NCBI RefSeq assembly: GCF_041146395.1
Contig: NC_090989.1
Coordinates: 171,337,501-171,401,500, forward strand
DNA: 64,000 nt
Source: Eulemur rufifrons
Lineage: Eukaryota; Chordata; Mammalia; Primates; Lemuridae
Direction: 5' to 3'
Part shown: positions 11,461 through 24,204 of the stretch, one piece after another
How positions within the stretch are numbered: position 1 is the first letter of the stretch
Layout: each line of letters begins with the position of its first letter
Translations under genes and position numbers: made by a program
The notes under the pieces: model-generated
Database searches by the model: none
The model's input: the letters and a program-made list of their open reading frames with translations, nothing else
What the model was told of the DNA's origin: nothing

Positions 11461-12115
11461 CAACAAGGTCCCCAGGCAGCGGCACGCAGGTCATTAGGGA
11501 AACCCCCTTTGAGAAATCCACTGCACTTGAACGACACACTCGTTTCCTTCCCCCAGCACTCTTGGCTATCTCATTCAGCATCTGCCTTTCCCAGTTTCTT
11601 TAGCTGCATATTCCCGTGTTTTACTAGAAGCAAAGAGGGACATAACATTAAGAGGCATTATGGGCACCTTCAAACAGTGGCACTTGGGGAAATAGAGAGA
11701 GACAGCTCTGATAATGTGCCAGCTTATAAATATAGCTAAATAAAATTAAATGTTTATGGGGTGACTAATGTGCCATGTCCCCAGGGGAGCAGGTCAAGCG
11801 CTCACCATTGCTGAACTTCAGCTGCGTCCCGGCTTCTCGGGGAGGGAGAGCTGGGTGGAGGCCAAAAGGATCTGGGGCTTTTCCTGGAAGGAAAAAGGGG
11901 AGATTCTGTGACTGAGGCAAGGGCAGGGAAGGATCAGAGCTCCACCTCTAAGCTTTGTCCGAGCCACGGTGACAAAGCTGGCACTGAGAGATTTATCCAG
12001 GTTACATATATGTAGTCACGCTTTGTGCTCTTGCGTTTAAGAATCCAGAAATAAATTGGACGTAAAAAAGAAACCAGGGAACAATCCTTTCATAGGCCCC
12101 AGGAAGGGAAGATTG
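11461..12115. other. Unassigned, likely single-copy DNA
   Basis: Frames of 104 codons or fewer with no domain. No repeat recognised. Confidence 0.4.
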
Positions 12116-12117
12116 TA

Positions 12118-12192
12118 TCTATCTGCTTCGTCCTCGAATCCCTAGCACCTAGCACCATGCCTGGCAGCGAGAATGCTTAATAAACTCATTCA
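12118..12192 (+). repeat. L2 3' terminus
   Basis: CGAATCCCTAGCACCTAGCA, then CATGCCTGGCAGCG and AATGCTTAATAAACTCATTC: the last L2 bases, abutting the opposite-strand L2 that follows. Confidence 0.75.
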
Positions 12193-12720
12193 TTCAGCAT
12201 CTATTTACTGAGTACCTACTCTAGCTTAGGTACCATCCTGAGCAGCTAAGACAAAACAGACAGGAGTCCCTCTCCTGAGGAGCTTATATGCTAAGTGTGT
12301 GTTGGGGGAGATAATACATAAATAAATCGTGTGCTCCACAATGATAAGTACTTTGGAGAAAAATCAATCAGAGAGAAAGAACAGGGGGTTGGAGGATTGC
12401 AAAATGTTGCAATTTTACATGGAGGTGTTAAAGAAGGTCTTTCTGAAAACTTGAGCTAAGATCTGAAGGAGATGAGGGAATGATCCATGTGGATATGTAA
12501 GGGAAAAGCCTTCTGGGCAGAGGGAACAGCAAGTACAAAGGCCCTGAGACAGGAGCATGCTTAGTGTATTTAAAGAGGCCAGAGTGGTTGGTCAGGAATG
12601 AAGGAGAGGGTAGTAAAATAGAGATCAGACAGATAGTGAAGCTTGTCACTTTAACTCCGAGTGAGACAGGAACCACAGGAAGGTTTTAGGTAGAGCAATG
12701 ACGTGCTCAGACTAAATATT
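12190..12720 (-). repeat. L2 LINE, antisense
   Basis: Starts CATTCATTCAGCATCTATTT (L2 3' end reversed). Continues through GAGGAGCTTATATGCTAAGT, GTCTTTCTGAAAACTTGAGC, CAGAGGGAACAGCAAGTACA and AGGAACCACAGGAAGGTTTT in L2 order. Confidence 0.85.
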
Positions 12721-12734
12721 GATTGAACAGTTAA

Positions 12735-12845
12735 ATATGGCACCTTACAGATTACAAGGTACTTTAACATATATTACTAAATTTGATCTTCGTGATCACC
12801 TTAAGAAGTAGGAAGAACAGGAATTTTTGGCCACATTTTCAAAGG
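12735..12845 (-). repeat. MIR fragment
   Basis: AAGGTACTTTAACATATATT, then GATCACCTTAAGAAGTAGGA, matching the 3' half of MIR in antisense. Confidence 0.6.
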
Positions 12846-12854
12846 ATTGTATCA

Positions 12855-13065
12855 CGGAAATCAACAGCACAGGGTTTGAAGAAAAACAGAGCTGAGTTTG
12901 AATCCTGGCTCAGCCACGCAAGCCAGTGTGCAGAATTAGCCTCCATTTCCCCGTCTCTGCAATAGAGGCAATGAAGCTACTGGGAGACAGGATTGGATCA
13001 AATAGCCAATATGTCCAGTTTAGTACCCAACACACGTGGTGCTCAATAAATGACATTTGTTGCTA
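12855..13065 (+). repeat. MIR SINE
   Basis: GAGTTTGAATCCTGGCTCAG, CATTTCCCCGTCTCTGCAAT, then GTGCTCAATAAATGACATTT. Confidence 0.8.
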
Positions 13066-13084
13066 CCTTTTCCAGTCGGAAGGA

Positions 13085-13215
13085 GCTATAGAGATAGTGC
13101 AGATCAGAGGCCCTCAGAGACTGTCCCCAGAGAGTTGCATCAGCACCTGCTGGGGTGTGGAGAACACACAGATTCCTGGGCCAACACCAGACCCCCCGGA
13201 TCCCTAATTCTGTTG
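13085..13215 (+). repeat. MER5A (hAT-Charlie MITE)
   Basis: GAGTTGCATCAGCACCTGCT, then CACACAGATTCCTGGGCCAA, in MER5A order. Confidence 0.65.
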
Positions 13216-13289
13216 CTGTTGAGCCTCATTTCAATGATTAACAATTTAAAGTGAATATATCGACAGAGCAGAAGAGCAGAGAGGTTAAG

Positions 13290-13470
13290 GCAGCTCTGAT
13301 ACAAGAACCGAGCAAATTACTTAACCCCTCTGAGACTCACTTTCCTCACGTGTAAAGTGAGAATAATAACCTCACCTGTCGCTGAGGGCTGTGAGGATGA
13401 CGCCTACAAGGCCCTGCCAGCTCGGCCTGGAACATTCTCAACACTCCATCCGCGTTAGCTGTGAAGGGAA
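13290..13470 (+). repeat. MIR SINE
   Basis: AATTACTTAACCCCTCTGAG, CACTTTCCTCACGTGTAAAG, then GGGCTGTGAGGATGACG. Confidence 0.75.
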
Positions 13471-14214
13471 ATACTTAAGGTTATGTTGTTTTTACTGAAA
13501 TTCACTTGCCATAAGAAAATAAAATGTATTTATATTACCCCATTTTTTCACCTTTAAGAATGCAACATTGAGTACAAAGAGCTTCATATTGAAAAGGTTA
13601 TCTAGGTACTATCAGAGTCATCCTGCCACAGGTATCACATGCTCGGAGAAACACCGGCAGGAGGACAGCACTGATGGAAGGGGATAGTTTGAAGACCGAG
13701 TCTCTTGCTGGCACCGTTGTCAAGGCTGGGGGAGCTGTGCAGCCTGTCGCCTGGAACAGAAAGGTGGCAGAGGGAGGAAAGGGTTGGTTTCTTCCAGGAA
13801 GGGTAAAAATAAACACGTTGGTGCCAAGCTCTTGAATGCTTACACAAGACAGGATACCTCATCATGCACAGGACTGCTTTTGCCTAGCGAGACCTGGCTA
13901 ATTAAAGTGGTTGTCAAGCTGTGGGGCTTGGAGTCTACAAAAAAAGAACAGATCTGCAGAGTTTGAGATTTATGCTCCAGGACAGTAGGCGCGCCACTCT
14001 GAATACACAACTCATGCGGATTCTTGGCTGACTTTTCCCGGGTTCCTATTGCTTTTCCCCTGCCTTCTTGGGTTAAAATATTACTCAGGTATTTATGAAA
14101 AGGGAGCATACGATTTGGCTGAGGTCCAGCGTAGTTCAGTGCAATCCACTTGCACGAAGCCCTGAAATATTATGGAACATGGATTTTGTTATTACATAAG
14201 TGAACAGGAATTAG
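13471..14214. other. Unassigned, likely single-copy DNA
   Basis: No gene or repeat recognised. Open frames up to 89 codons on both strands, none with a motif. Confidence 0.4.
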
Positions 14215-14345
14215 AACCAAACAGAATTAGACTCTATGAAGTAGGGTTGCATTTTGAGGATGAGGAAACAGAGTGAGATTGAGTCGCTTGCCGGAGGTCC
14301 TGTGGCTACCTAGCCCCAGAGTTTGGCTCAGATCCCCAAAGGCCT
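14215..14345 (-). repeat. MIR fragment
   Basis: GGATGAGGAAACAGAGTGAG, then TTGCCGGAGGTCCTGTGGCT. Confidence 0.7.
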
Positions 14346-14885
14346 CATGTCAAAGCCGCATGTTCAGACAACAAAAGAGGTTTTTAAAGACAAAGAGGAA
14401 GACAGCAGGCTCTGAGGACAGCTACTCTACCGAGGGAGTATGTGGAAACTGAGAACTTCATGGTATCTTTCCTGGTATTGGTTTGACAGCATTAAGGACT
14501 GATGTGAAACAGAGGTATAAGAATGCTAGACCAAGCATCTGGATCCACATATAACCATGTGAGGGAATCACTAATAATGGAAGACAGGAGGCGTGTTTCT
14601 TATGGAATTGGCTCTTCTTCCAGCCTGGGACATACCTACAGTGGGACTGCTAGCATTGTGCCACTGATATTCTGGGAAGAGTTGGCCCAAGCCATCTGGG
14701 TATGCCCCTAAACAATGGTGGAATTTGGTAAGAATGGATAGAGTATAGCTAATTCATTTCTCTATTAGTAGATCACATGAAATGCCCACTCAACTGTCGG
14801 TAACACCTTTGAAGGATGGTCAGGTGTTCAGGAAAGATTCAGATATAAAAATTGTTCAGCAGGCCCTTGGCATTCACAGATGAAA
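14346..14885. other. Unassigned stretch
   Basis: No coding gene or repeat family recognised. Confidence 0.4.
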
Positions 14886-14889
14886 CATA

Positions 14890-15115
14890 TAATAATAATG
14901 ATAATGATGATATGAACATAATGCTTAATATGTGCCAAACACCGTTTTAAGCATTTTTCATGTGATAACTCATTGAACCTCTGAGGACACCATTGTTATC
15001 CCCATTTTACAGATGAAGCAGTTGAAGCACAACAGTAAACTACCCCAGGATCATACATCTACTAGGTGGCAGAGCTTGGATTTAAACTAGCACAGGATGG
15101 CTTCACAATTTTTAG
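14890..15115 (-). repeat. MIR SINE, near full length
   Basis: AATATGTGCCAAACACCGTT, ATCCCCATTTTACAGATGAA, CTACTAGGTGGCAGAGCTTG. Confidence 0.85.
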
Positions 15116-15662
15116 TCTTCTTGAGTCCCTCTGAAGACCCAAGATATGGAGTCATTTGTCATTCTTGGGGCTTTGTGTAAGAAGAAAGTCACTTAGCTAG
15201 TTACTGAGCCCAGCTCATTGAACAATATCAGAATCTCTGAAAAGTTTTGCTGTTTTTTAGTCAACCTAATATGGACCTTTTATGGAAAAAGTATATGCCA
15301 CAGTAGATATAATAATTATGATGCCTTTGACTATAGATAACAAAAATACAAACTAACAATCATTAAAAAATAAAGACAATTTACTTTCTCATGTAACAAG
15401 AAGTCTGGAGAAAGGTGGTCCTAGGTTGGTATGGTGGCTCAAAGATCCTCAGCATGTTGGTGTTGTCTCCCCTCACGGTCCCAAGATGGCTGCAGCAGTA
15501 CCAACCATCACATCTTCATACTCCAGTATTCCAAGAAGGAAAGATGGAGGTAAGGGATAAAAAATTTCCTCTTTTTAAGGAGGAAAAATACTTTCTAGAC
15601 GTTCCCACATCTCTTTCCTATAACATTTCATTGTCCAGAACTATTTTACATGTCCACCTGTA

Positions 15663-15930
15663 GTTGGGGTTTCTCAACCTCAGCCATATTGAGATTTGGG
15701 GCCAGATAATTCTTTGTTGTGGGGGGCTGTCCTGTGCATTGTAGGATGCTTAGCAGCATCCCTGGCTGCTACCCACTAGATGCCAAGAGCACATTCCCAG
15801 TTTGGCCAACCAAAAATGTCTCTAGACATTGCCAAATGTTGTGTGTGTGTCTTTGTGTGTGCGTGTGTGAGAAAGAGAGAGAGAGAGAGAGAGAGAAATC
15901 ATCTGAGGTTGAGAACCATTGCCCTAGACC
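15663..15930 (+). repeat. hAT-Charlie MITE
   Basis: Terminal inverted repeats read GTTTCTCAACCTC and GAGGTTGAGAACCATTG. Inside are TAATTCTTTGTTGTGGGGGG, AGCAGCATCCCTGGCTGCTA and ATGTCTCTAGACATTGCCAA. Same family as 47545-47750 and 57225-57440. A microsatellite replaces its G/C-rich 3' part. Confidence 0.75.
15840..15896. repeat. (GT)n(GA)n compound microsatellite
   Basis: GTGT run with a few interruptions, passing into an uninterrupted GA run, inside the MITE. Confidence 0.95.
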
Positions 15931-16070
15931 AATCACTGGCAAAAAGAAATAGGATAGTCATAACTGGCTTAGACCAATCATAGTTTATCCTCTGGGAATG
16001 GACACACTGCTGCCTGAAAAGAGTCCCATTTAAAGGAGGAGGTGTAATTGCTGTGGGTTTGGCAACCGTT

Positions 16071-16330
16071 CCCATGTTGCTTTCTTGTTGTTCAAACATA
16101 TGTTCTTATTGGAAGTCTAAGGGGAGAATTGAGAAGGAGGTTTTCTCTCTCCTCACATCCAAGAAACCATTCACGCGGCATGTCAGGAAGAATCAGGTCA
16201 CAGAAATGGGAGTCTCAGTGATATCTAATCTTCAGCTTTGGTGGCCGCAGGAAAACAATGGGGAGGTGGGATAGCCAATCCTCTTTTTATTTAGAAAATC
16301 TACACCAAGATGCCTTTCTTTGGGGGAATT
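16071..16330. other. Unassigned stretch
   Basis: No gene or repeat recognised. Confidence 0.4.
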
Positions 16331-16372
16331 CCTTTCTTTTCTCTTTCTTTCTTTCTTTTTTTTTTTCTTTTT
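16331..16372. repeat. (CTTT)n / T-rich tract
   Basis: TTCTTTCTTT repeats and an oligo-T run. Confidence 0.9.
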
Positions 16373-17498
16373 GACCCACCTCTCTTTTTTAAAAAAGACA
16401 AACCTGTATTTGTCTAGGGATATTTGGTAAATAAGGACTCCAAGAGGAAAATTCCTAAATTTGTTCCTCAATTACACTCCTTGGACATTTAATTTCAGAA
16501 ATTAAGATTATGATTGTATAAAGCCAATGTTAAAAAACCAGTCTATTTTATGCTTAAATACACACACAGACGCATTTACAATCACCCCAAATTTTCAAAT
16601 TGGTTGTTTGAAAACCATTGGTAAACAAACACCATCAAATTGGCTGTCCAAGGTCATTTCAGTCTTATGATATTTATTTAAAAAATTTCAATCCATCATG
16701 TGTAGAAGAAGTTGGCATTCAGAACTTTCAGCTAGGAAAAGTTACCTGGATTTAAAGGGTTACAAGGTGTGATTTTGCTGGGTTTTAAAGAACTGTACTT
16801 CAGATAGTGGTTTTCATCAAAGTCGTTTCCTATGTTTTTATAAACATGTTTAATAAGAAAAAATTTAAATAGCCAAAACAATATGAAAAATTGCTCTAAA
16901 TATGGAAGCACTGGAATGAATGCTATGTTTTAAAGGCTCTCGATTATGAAAACACTAACTATAAAGCCAGTGCTGTGTATCTTAAGGAAGCGGAACACTG
17001 TGTTATTGCTTTCTAAAAACACTTTTTTCTACTGTCCTCCAGCAGTAAGAATAAAAGAATATCGAGAATTCCCAAATGGGAACCCAGCTTTCATTATTAA
17101 AGGAAGACCCAGAATAAATATTAAATTACTTACATTAGGGCTACAGACTCCAATGAAGGCTGAAAAACTAATTATAATAAATGAAAATTCTGTTGGTTTA
17201 TTCTCCCCAAAACCCCAGAGGCATAAACACTTAAGGAATTGATGAATTTTCTTTTACTCAGATATCTTAAAATGATTCAGCAAAACAAAGTTATAAATAC
17301 TTCAGCTCCGAGTGACATTAAATTGGGAGCAGGTTTGATCCTACCTTCCAAAGTCCGCTTGCTTTAGAAGAGTCAGCAGTACCAGGATGCACTTCAGTGG
17401 AAAAGTTTATCCCAAATTGATTGGAGCAGAGAAAAGAGAATCTGATGTATTTTAAACTCTCACTTCTCCTCATATACTCAGTACATTATTTTTTTCTT
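16373..17498. other. AT-rich, likely single-copy DNA
   Basis: A 98-codon frame at 16946-17242 is Lys/Leu-rich with no family resemblance and no codon signal I can defend. No repeat recognised. Confidence 0.4.
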
Positions 17499-17506
17499 CA
17501 TTGCAA

Positions 17507-17815
<309 letters not shown>

Positions 17816-17913
17816 CATTGCAATTTTTAAAGGTCTGATTCAAAACATTCAATGTGAAAATGAGGTTAGTCAGATTTTGGAGAACTGAAAAAAGAACAAC
17901 CTTAATGTGAATG

Positions 17914-17930
17914 TATACACACACACACAT
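17914..17930. repeat. Short (CA)n
   Basis: TACACACACACACAT run. Confidence 0.85.
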
Positions 17931-18500
17931 ACAGTTGATTATATCATTCATGGCAGTTATGTTCCATAAAGTTGTAGCAAACACTGACTTAGCAAATACC
18001 AAATCATTGTTCCTAGGGAAATATAGGATCAGGCTCCTGCAAGCCTTTGGTCACAACATTATTGTTAACTGATCAACATGTAACTTTGTTTTATATGTGT
18101 TTCTGTTTAAAGACACCTTATTTGATGTATGGTGTTGATTCATTAATATTGAACTCATAGCCAAGAACATCAAAACTTACCTGACACACGTATTTTCTCA
18201 GCAAGGCACCTCGCAGTCTTCTTATGCTTAGGCACTCAAGACAACAGATCAGTGCTATGGTTGGGGACCATTTTAAACAGCAAAATCACCAGTGAAAAGC
18301 ACAAAAATGTGAAAAACCTGGTGTTAAATAGACCTCGAAAAGAACCTGTGTTAATAGTGTGGGGCGTAAACAAGAAGGCCAAGCATCACTTTGATCGACC
18401 TCAGCTGGGAACGTGCACATTGGGTGACAATCTTTTCACCTCTTTGTACGTGCCTGTGATTGATTGCAACAGTGCCTCAGTATTGATTTGGGGGTTACAA
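17931..18500. repeat. Unnamed DNA-transposon-like repeat
   Basis: GTTATGTTCCATAAAGTTGT, GGTCACAACATTATTGTTAA, TTCTGTTTAAAGACACCTTA, CATTAATATTGAACTCATAG, AACGTGCACATTGGGTGACA. I recall this order from other mammalian genomic copies but not the family name. Confidence 0.5.
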
Positions 18501-18504
18501 ATAT

Positions 18505-18548
18505 GTACACACACACCACACACTCACATATATACTTACATACATGTG
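18505..18548. repeat. (CA)n-rich microsatellite
   Basis: Interrupted CACA/TATA run. Confidence 0.85.
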
Positions 18549-18799
18549 TATCCTATTTGACGGTGCAAGAAATCAGTTCTCTGTTTACTGCAGATACACG
18601 AAGGGAAGCATTCTCTCTACCAGGCCTTTACATAAAACCCGTGAGCTGGGAGCAGGTGGAGTTTCCAGTACAGGAATGGTTTCGAGGCTGTGCAAGATAA
18701 AAACGGGGAGAGATTGGGATGGATCAGCTGCCTAAGATTTAGGGTCCTTAGAGAGTGGCAAGTAGAAACTACCATTCTGCCCAATTTTAAGGCACATCT

Positions 18800-18960
18800 A
18801 AAGCTTCCCACTCACAGATGCATGAACATGGGCTAAGCATGTAACTGCTTTGTGCCTTGGTTTTCTCAAGTATAAAATGGGATGAATTTTGGAACATGCC
18901 TCTTAGGATTAAATGAGATAATCCATGTCATAATTAGAAAGCACAAATATTTCTTGGTAC
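18800..18960 (+). repeat. MIR SINE
   Basis: GCTTTGTGCCTTGGTTTTCT, AGTATAAAATGGGATGAATT, GGATTAAATGAGATAATCCA. Confidence 0.8.
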
Positions 18961-19745
18961 AACCAAACATAAGATAACTCCTGATGAGATGCCATATGTG
19001 AAACATACAACCCAACTATGACGTATTATTGCTGGAAAAAAGTGAACCCTGATCCGCCTCCAGAGCCAACCAGGAGGGAGAGAGGAACAAGGTAAACAGC
19101 TCCATGCTTCGGAAGCAATCAGATAAATCTAGAAGCTAGGACAGCTCACTTTATCATTACTATTTTTTTTGGCAACAAGTCAATGGCCTGAAAAAACGGA
19201 AGGGAAGGAGGAGCTGTTATAGATTATGAGATGAAAGGGACATAACCATCAACTGCAATATGTGGACAATCCAATTATAAAATGACACTTTTGAGGCAGT
19301 TGGGGACATTTGAATATTGACTGGCTAGAAGATGGTATTAAATAATTGCCTATATTGTAAATTTATTAAGCATGAGAACTGTATTACAGTTTTGTAGGAA
19401 AATGTCCTTATACTTTAGAGGCTCATACAGAAGTGTCAAATGACATGCTGCCAGGGATTTGCTTTAAAATATAACAGAAAGGAAAGGGGAAAAAAAGGGA
19501 AGGACTAGGAAAAAACGCTGGGCATTTCACAATAACCAATTCTTAGAATTATTAATTATACTTTAAATAACATATTTTAGGCCTCCTGTCTTTCTCCTTT
19601 CTAACTAACATTGGGATTTTCCAACTGCACATGGGATTTTAAAAAAGTGCAAGTCCACATGCTGCTCCTCTTCCTCAGAGCTGTCATTGGTGTCCTGCTT
19701 TCTAAGGCAGAAGTAGCAACATTCCATTCTGAACTTCATGCTCTA
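18961..19745. other. Unassigned, likely single-copy DNA
   Basis: AT-rich, no coding frame over 60 codons of note, no repeat recognised. Confidence 0.4.
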
Positions 19746-19749
19746 GTAA

Positions 19750-20080
19750 TAGCATGACTGTAGTTCCCCAGAATACAGCATGCCTTTGCTTCCTTCAAAT
19801 GCCCTCTATCCCTTTCTCAGTTCTCCTGAGCCATATTACTCCTTTAAGACCTAGTTCAGATATCATTTCCTCTGCGAGGCCTTTCCTGACCCTTGGGGTT
19901 TGATAAGGATCTCTTTATGTTAGTCTAGTTTCTTATGCCCTCTCTAACCTTTGAGATTAGAATGATCTGCTTACCTAGCTGTCTCCCCAGTTGGGAGCCT
20001 CTCTCACCTGCCCACAGTCACTTTTGTACCCCAGCATCTAGCACAGTGCCAGGCACACTTAGGGGCAGGTGTTGTAAGAA
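19750..20080 (+). repeat. L2 LINE 3' end
   Basis: TTTAAGACCTAGTTCAGATA, TCTGCGAGGCCTTTCCTGAC, CCCCAGCATCTAGCACAGTG, CAGGCACACTTAGG, in L2 sense order. Confidence 0.85.
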
Positions 20081-20084
20081 GTCA

Positions 20085-20970
20085 GTCAAGACCCTGAGCC
20101 CACATGCTTCCAACGGAGACGGCCTTGGAGTCCCAGGCAGTTCTGCAGCCTTTTGTTTTCGTTTCTCTCTGTGTGCATTCCAAGAGCCCCTGGCAGTAAA
20201 GAAAAAAATAAAAAGAAAAAATCACTAGTTTGGTTTTATTGGGCACTTTGGGCTTTAGATAGGAGATAAAGTTTAAACAATCAAGTCTTTCTGGCTTCTT
20301 GCCTTTGTACACCTGGATGAGCCAGAGGTAGAAACGCAGGTGAGTCACTGAGCGCTTCTTGGCCCCGCACACTACTAGTTTTGGAGACCCCGCCTCAGGA
20401 AAGGTGCTCAGGGCATTTTGGGAGAGGGAACCAATTCTGAGAAGCCAGCCTGAGGCTAGGACGGGCTAATCACTGTAATTGCTCATTGCAGCTATTATAG
20501 TCTCCAGTTATTTAGATATGAAGCAATTAATTTACCACTAGTAAATAGAGGTACTTAGTGAGGAATTAAATACCTTGCCTAAGGCCGTCCTTAGAATAAG
20601 GGCAGGGAAGATGGTTTAATTTAGAGACTGCTCTATTCCAGGCCAACTCTAGGAAACTCACCTGGATGATAGGATCTTGCTAAAGATGTTATTCCTTACC
20701 TTGCAGAACATCCTCAGAGGGCGACACATCAGGAAGAGCCGTGTTGTTCCCCGGTGGTATGAGTTATGTAGCTTATCCTGATTCCCTTTTCACATTAATT
20801 GCTGGAAAGATCAGAGTCAAATTTGTGACTTGCCTATTTCAGTTTTTATGGTATGTAATTTTGGAATAAGCCTCATTCTTAGCTTCCTATTTGCATTTTT
20901 CTTTCTTTTGGCCTGCCTACCTAAAAGAAAATTAACTTCCATAACCTGCCTTTACCAAAGAATGATACTT
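20085..20970. other. Unassigned, likely single-copy DNA
   Basis: No gene. 20465-20570 is AT-rich with several AATTA/TAATT cores (see findings). Confidence 0.4.
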
Positions 20971-20974
20971 TTGC

Positions 20975-21300
20975 ACCAAAAAAAATTCATTCTTAGAAAA
21001 TGTATAAAACAGAAAAACAAACACAAAAGTAGTAAAAATTACATAGTCATACCCAGAGAGAACCATCATTTGTATTTTAGTTATCTTCTCCCTACACCCC
21101 GATGCCCTCCCCCACCCTCAACTCCATGCATGGGATAAGATTGTTGAATTTAGGCTGCTTTTAATTTTTTCCTTTTATAAAAAACCATGTAACACTCTTA
21201 TAGCTGAATCTTCCATGTATGTATTGATTTTTCTTTCAGTTAAAATTCTTAGACGTTCTCATTGGCTTTTAACTTATGCTTCATTTAATGTATCCTGTCA
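20975..21300 (-). repeat. Probable old L1M fragment
   Basis: TACCCAGAGAGAACCATCAT, then AAACCATGTAACACTCTTAT in an order like the antisense 3' UTR of old L1. Weak. Confidence 0.4.
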
Positions 21301-21404
21301 AGCCCCCTTAAATACTTTCTGGAACAAGCTGAGATACAATTAAAGAGAGAAAGTGGGATAGGACTAATCTCTTGCTCAGCACAAGATTAACAGAGCACCA
21401 CCTT

Positions 21405-21560
21405 TACACTCAGGTTTTCTCTGAGGACTCAAGATACAAAGAATGATAAGAGATGGTCTCTGCCCTCATAGGGTTTAAATTCAAACAGGTGAAACTGATG
21501 AGCTATAAAAGTGTGCACAAAGTGACTCAATACAAGGTTAGAGAAGAGTTTATATCAACA
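21405..21560 (-). repeat. L2 fragment
   Basis: GACTCAAGATACAAAGAATG, TGGTCTCTGCCCTCATAGGG: L2 antisense near its 3' end. Confidence 0.65.
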
Positions 21561-21614
21561 GTGACATATGGTGGTATCTGGAAGGTGCCAAAGGCAACAA
21601 GTCATGGGGGCAGG

Positions 21615-21955
21615 TTGGTGCATTCAGCAAATATTTACTGTGCCAATCCTGCTGTGTGCCCAGCGTTGGGGCTACGGTGGCGATGAAGACACACAGTCTT
21701 TGCCTTCAAGCAGCTCAGGGGTCTATACAATGTGGATGCATGAAGAGGGAGGGTCTCAGAGTACTCACACAGATCACTGCAAAACAATCTGGCCAGTGTA
21801 CTCAGAGGCTTACACGATCTCTGCAAGCTTGGAGGCCCGGGCTTTTGTGGGAAGAGGGGTTCAAAAAAAAGGCTTCCTGGAGTTGAGCCTAAAGGATGAA
21901 GAGGAGAAAGCCAAACAAGGGAGAGAGGATGGCCCAGTAACAGAAAGATCTTTTT
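21615..21955 (-). repeat. L2 LINE, antisense
   Basis: GCATTCAGCAAATATTTACT, GTGTGCCCAGCGTTGGGGCT, TTGCCTTCAAGCAGCTCAGG, AGGCTTCCTGGAGTTGAGCC. The 150-codon frame here is L2 sequence read out of sense. Confidence 0.8.
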
Positions 21956-21957
21956 CA

Positions 21958-22195
21958 GAGAGCAGTGGATTCAAACTTTTTGACTTTGACCCACACTGCG
22001 AAATTCACTTTAAGTCTTGATCTAGCATAGGCACATCTTGGCATGGGAGTGAAGCCAAAGTTTCCTGAATCAATTCTCTAAGACATGCAAAATAATTTTA
22101 CTTTCCATTTTAATTCATTAGCAAAAAGTATGGTTGCAAGCCACTAAATCGTTTTCATGACCCACTAATGAGGACTTATGGGCGGATAGAACATT
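21958..22195 (+). repeat. Probable hAT MITE
   Basis: AGTGGATTCAAACTTTTTGA with GACCCACACTGCGAAATTCA on the left and CATGACCCACTAATGAGGAC on the right. Resembles a Charlie MITE with ...CTCAAACTTTTTGAC... termini. Confidence 0.45.
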
Positions 22196-23420
<1,225 letters not shown>

Positions 23421-23447
23421 AGTCTGAGTTTATATTCTTAACATTCC

Positions 23448-23625
23448 AGTGGTTCTCCAAGTGTGGGACCCTGGCCAGAAGCATCCGCATCTCCTGGGAA
23501 CTTGGTAAAAATGCAAATTCCTGGGCCCCTCTCAAGACCTACTGAATCAGAACCTCTGAGGGTAGGGCTCAGCAATCTGTTTTTACAAGATCCAGGTGAT
23601 TCTGAAGTTGGACACTCACTGCTTA
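23448..23625 (+). repeat. MER5A (hAT-Charlie MITE)
   Basis: CCAGTGGTTCTCCAAGTGTG, ATGCAAATTCCTGGGCCCCT, CTACTGAATCAGAACCTCTG, TCCAGGTGATTCTGAAG. Confidence 0.88.
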
Positions 23626-23859
23626 TTGATTCTCCCTCCTCCTGACCTTCTTTTATCACTCTTCCCTGTACCTTGGCTGACTCTCAAATAAATGAAGACA
23701 ATATTTGAGACAAGTGAGTTCATTGAGAAGTTAGGAAAGAGGACACAAGACTGCTGAAGCTAGGGTTTAGTTCAGCATCAAAAATTGCTAGAATTTGACC
23801 AGATAGAAAGTGAACAAGAGGATGAACCTTGGAAGAAAGATGAACTTTTCCCTGTAGGA

Positions 23860-24010
23860 GGGCAACAAGGCTGCAGAGGTAGTTTAAGGTCGGATAGAGA
23901 GGGGCCTTGAATTGTAGAATTAGATGCCAATGCCTTACCAGGTAGACAATAAGGATGCATGGGAGGTTTTGAGCAAGGGAGTCCTAATAGTACATTATTT
24001 TGGAAGGAAA
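23860..24010 (-). repeat. L2 fragment
   Basis: GATAGAGAGGGGCCTTGAAT, CATGGGAGGTTTTGAGCAAG. Confidence 0.6.
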
Positions 24011-24029
24011 AGGCAATAACACAAATTTG

Positions 24030-24185
24030 GTAGCTCATCTTCCATGTATGCTCATGTATAATCTTTCCAACAGCCCCACGAGGCACCAGTGTAATCCTCA
24101 TTTTGCAGTGGAGGAAATTGAAGCTTGGAGCAGGTCACACAGCTAGCTAGTGATAGACCTGGATTCCAACTCAGGCACCTGCTTC
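24030..24185 (-). repeat. MIR SINE
   Basis: CAGTGGAGGAAATTGAAGCT, CAGGTCACACAGCTAGCTAG, GGATTCCAACTCAGGCACCT. Confidence 0.8.
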
Positions 24186-24204
24186 AGGAACCATGCTTGT
24201 CTAA

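Larger units (their letters stand above)
15350..16070. repeat. Old interspersed repeat split by a MITE
   Basis: The left part (CTCATGTAACAAGAAGTCTG, CGGTCCCAAGATGGCTGCAG, ATCACATCTTCATACTCC) and the right part (GACCAATCACTGGCAAAAAG, CTTAGACCAATCATAGTTTA) read as one mammalian repeat. I recognise it but cannot name it. The hAT MITE at 15663-15930 lies between the halves. Confidence 0.5.

Noticed and set aside
21568..22020. 150-codon open frame
   Set aside because: Covers antisense L2 plus a MITE edge.
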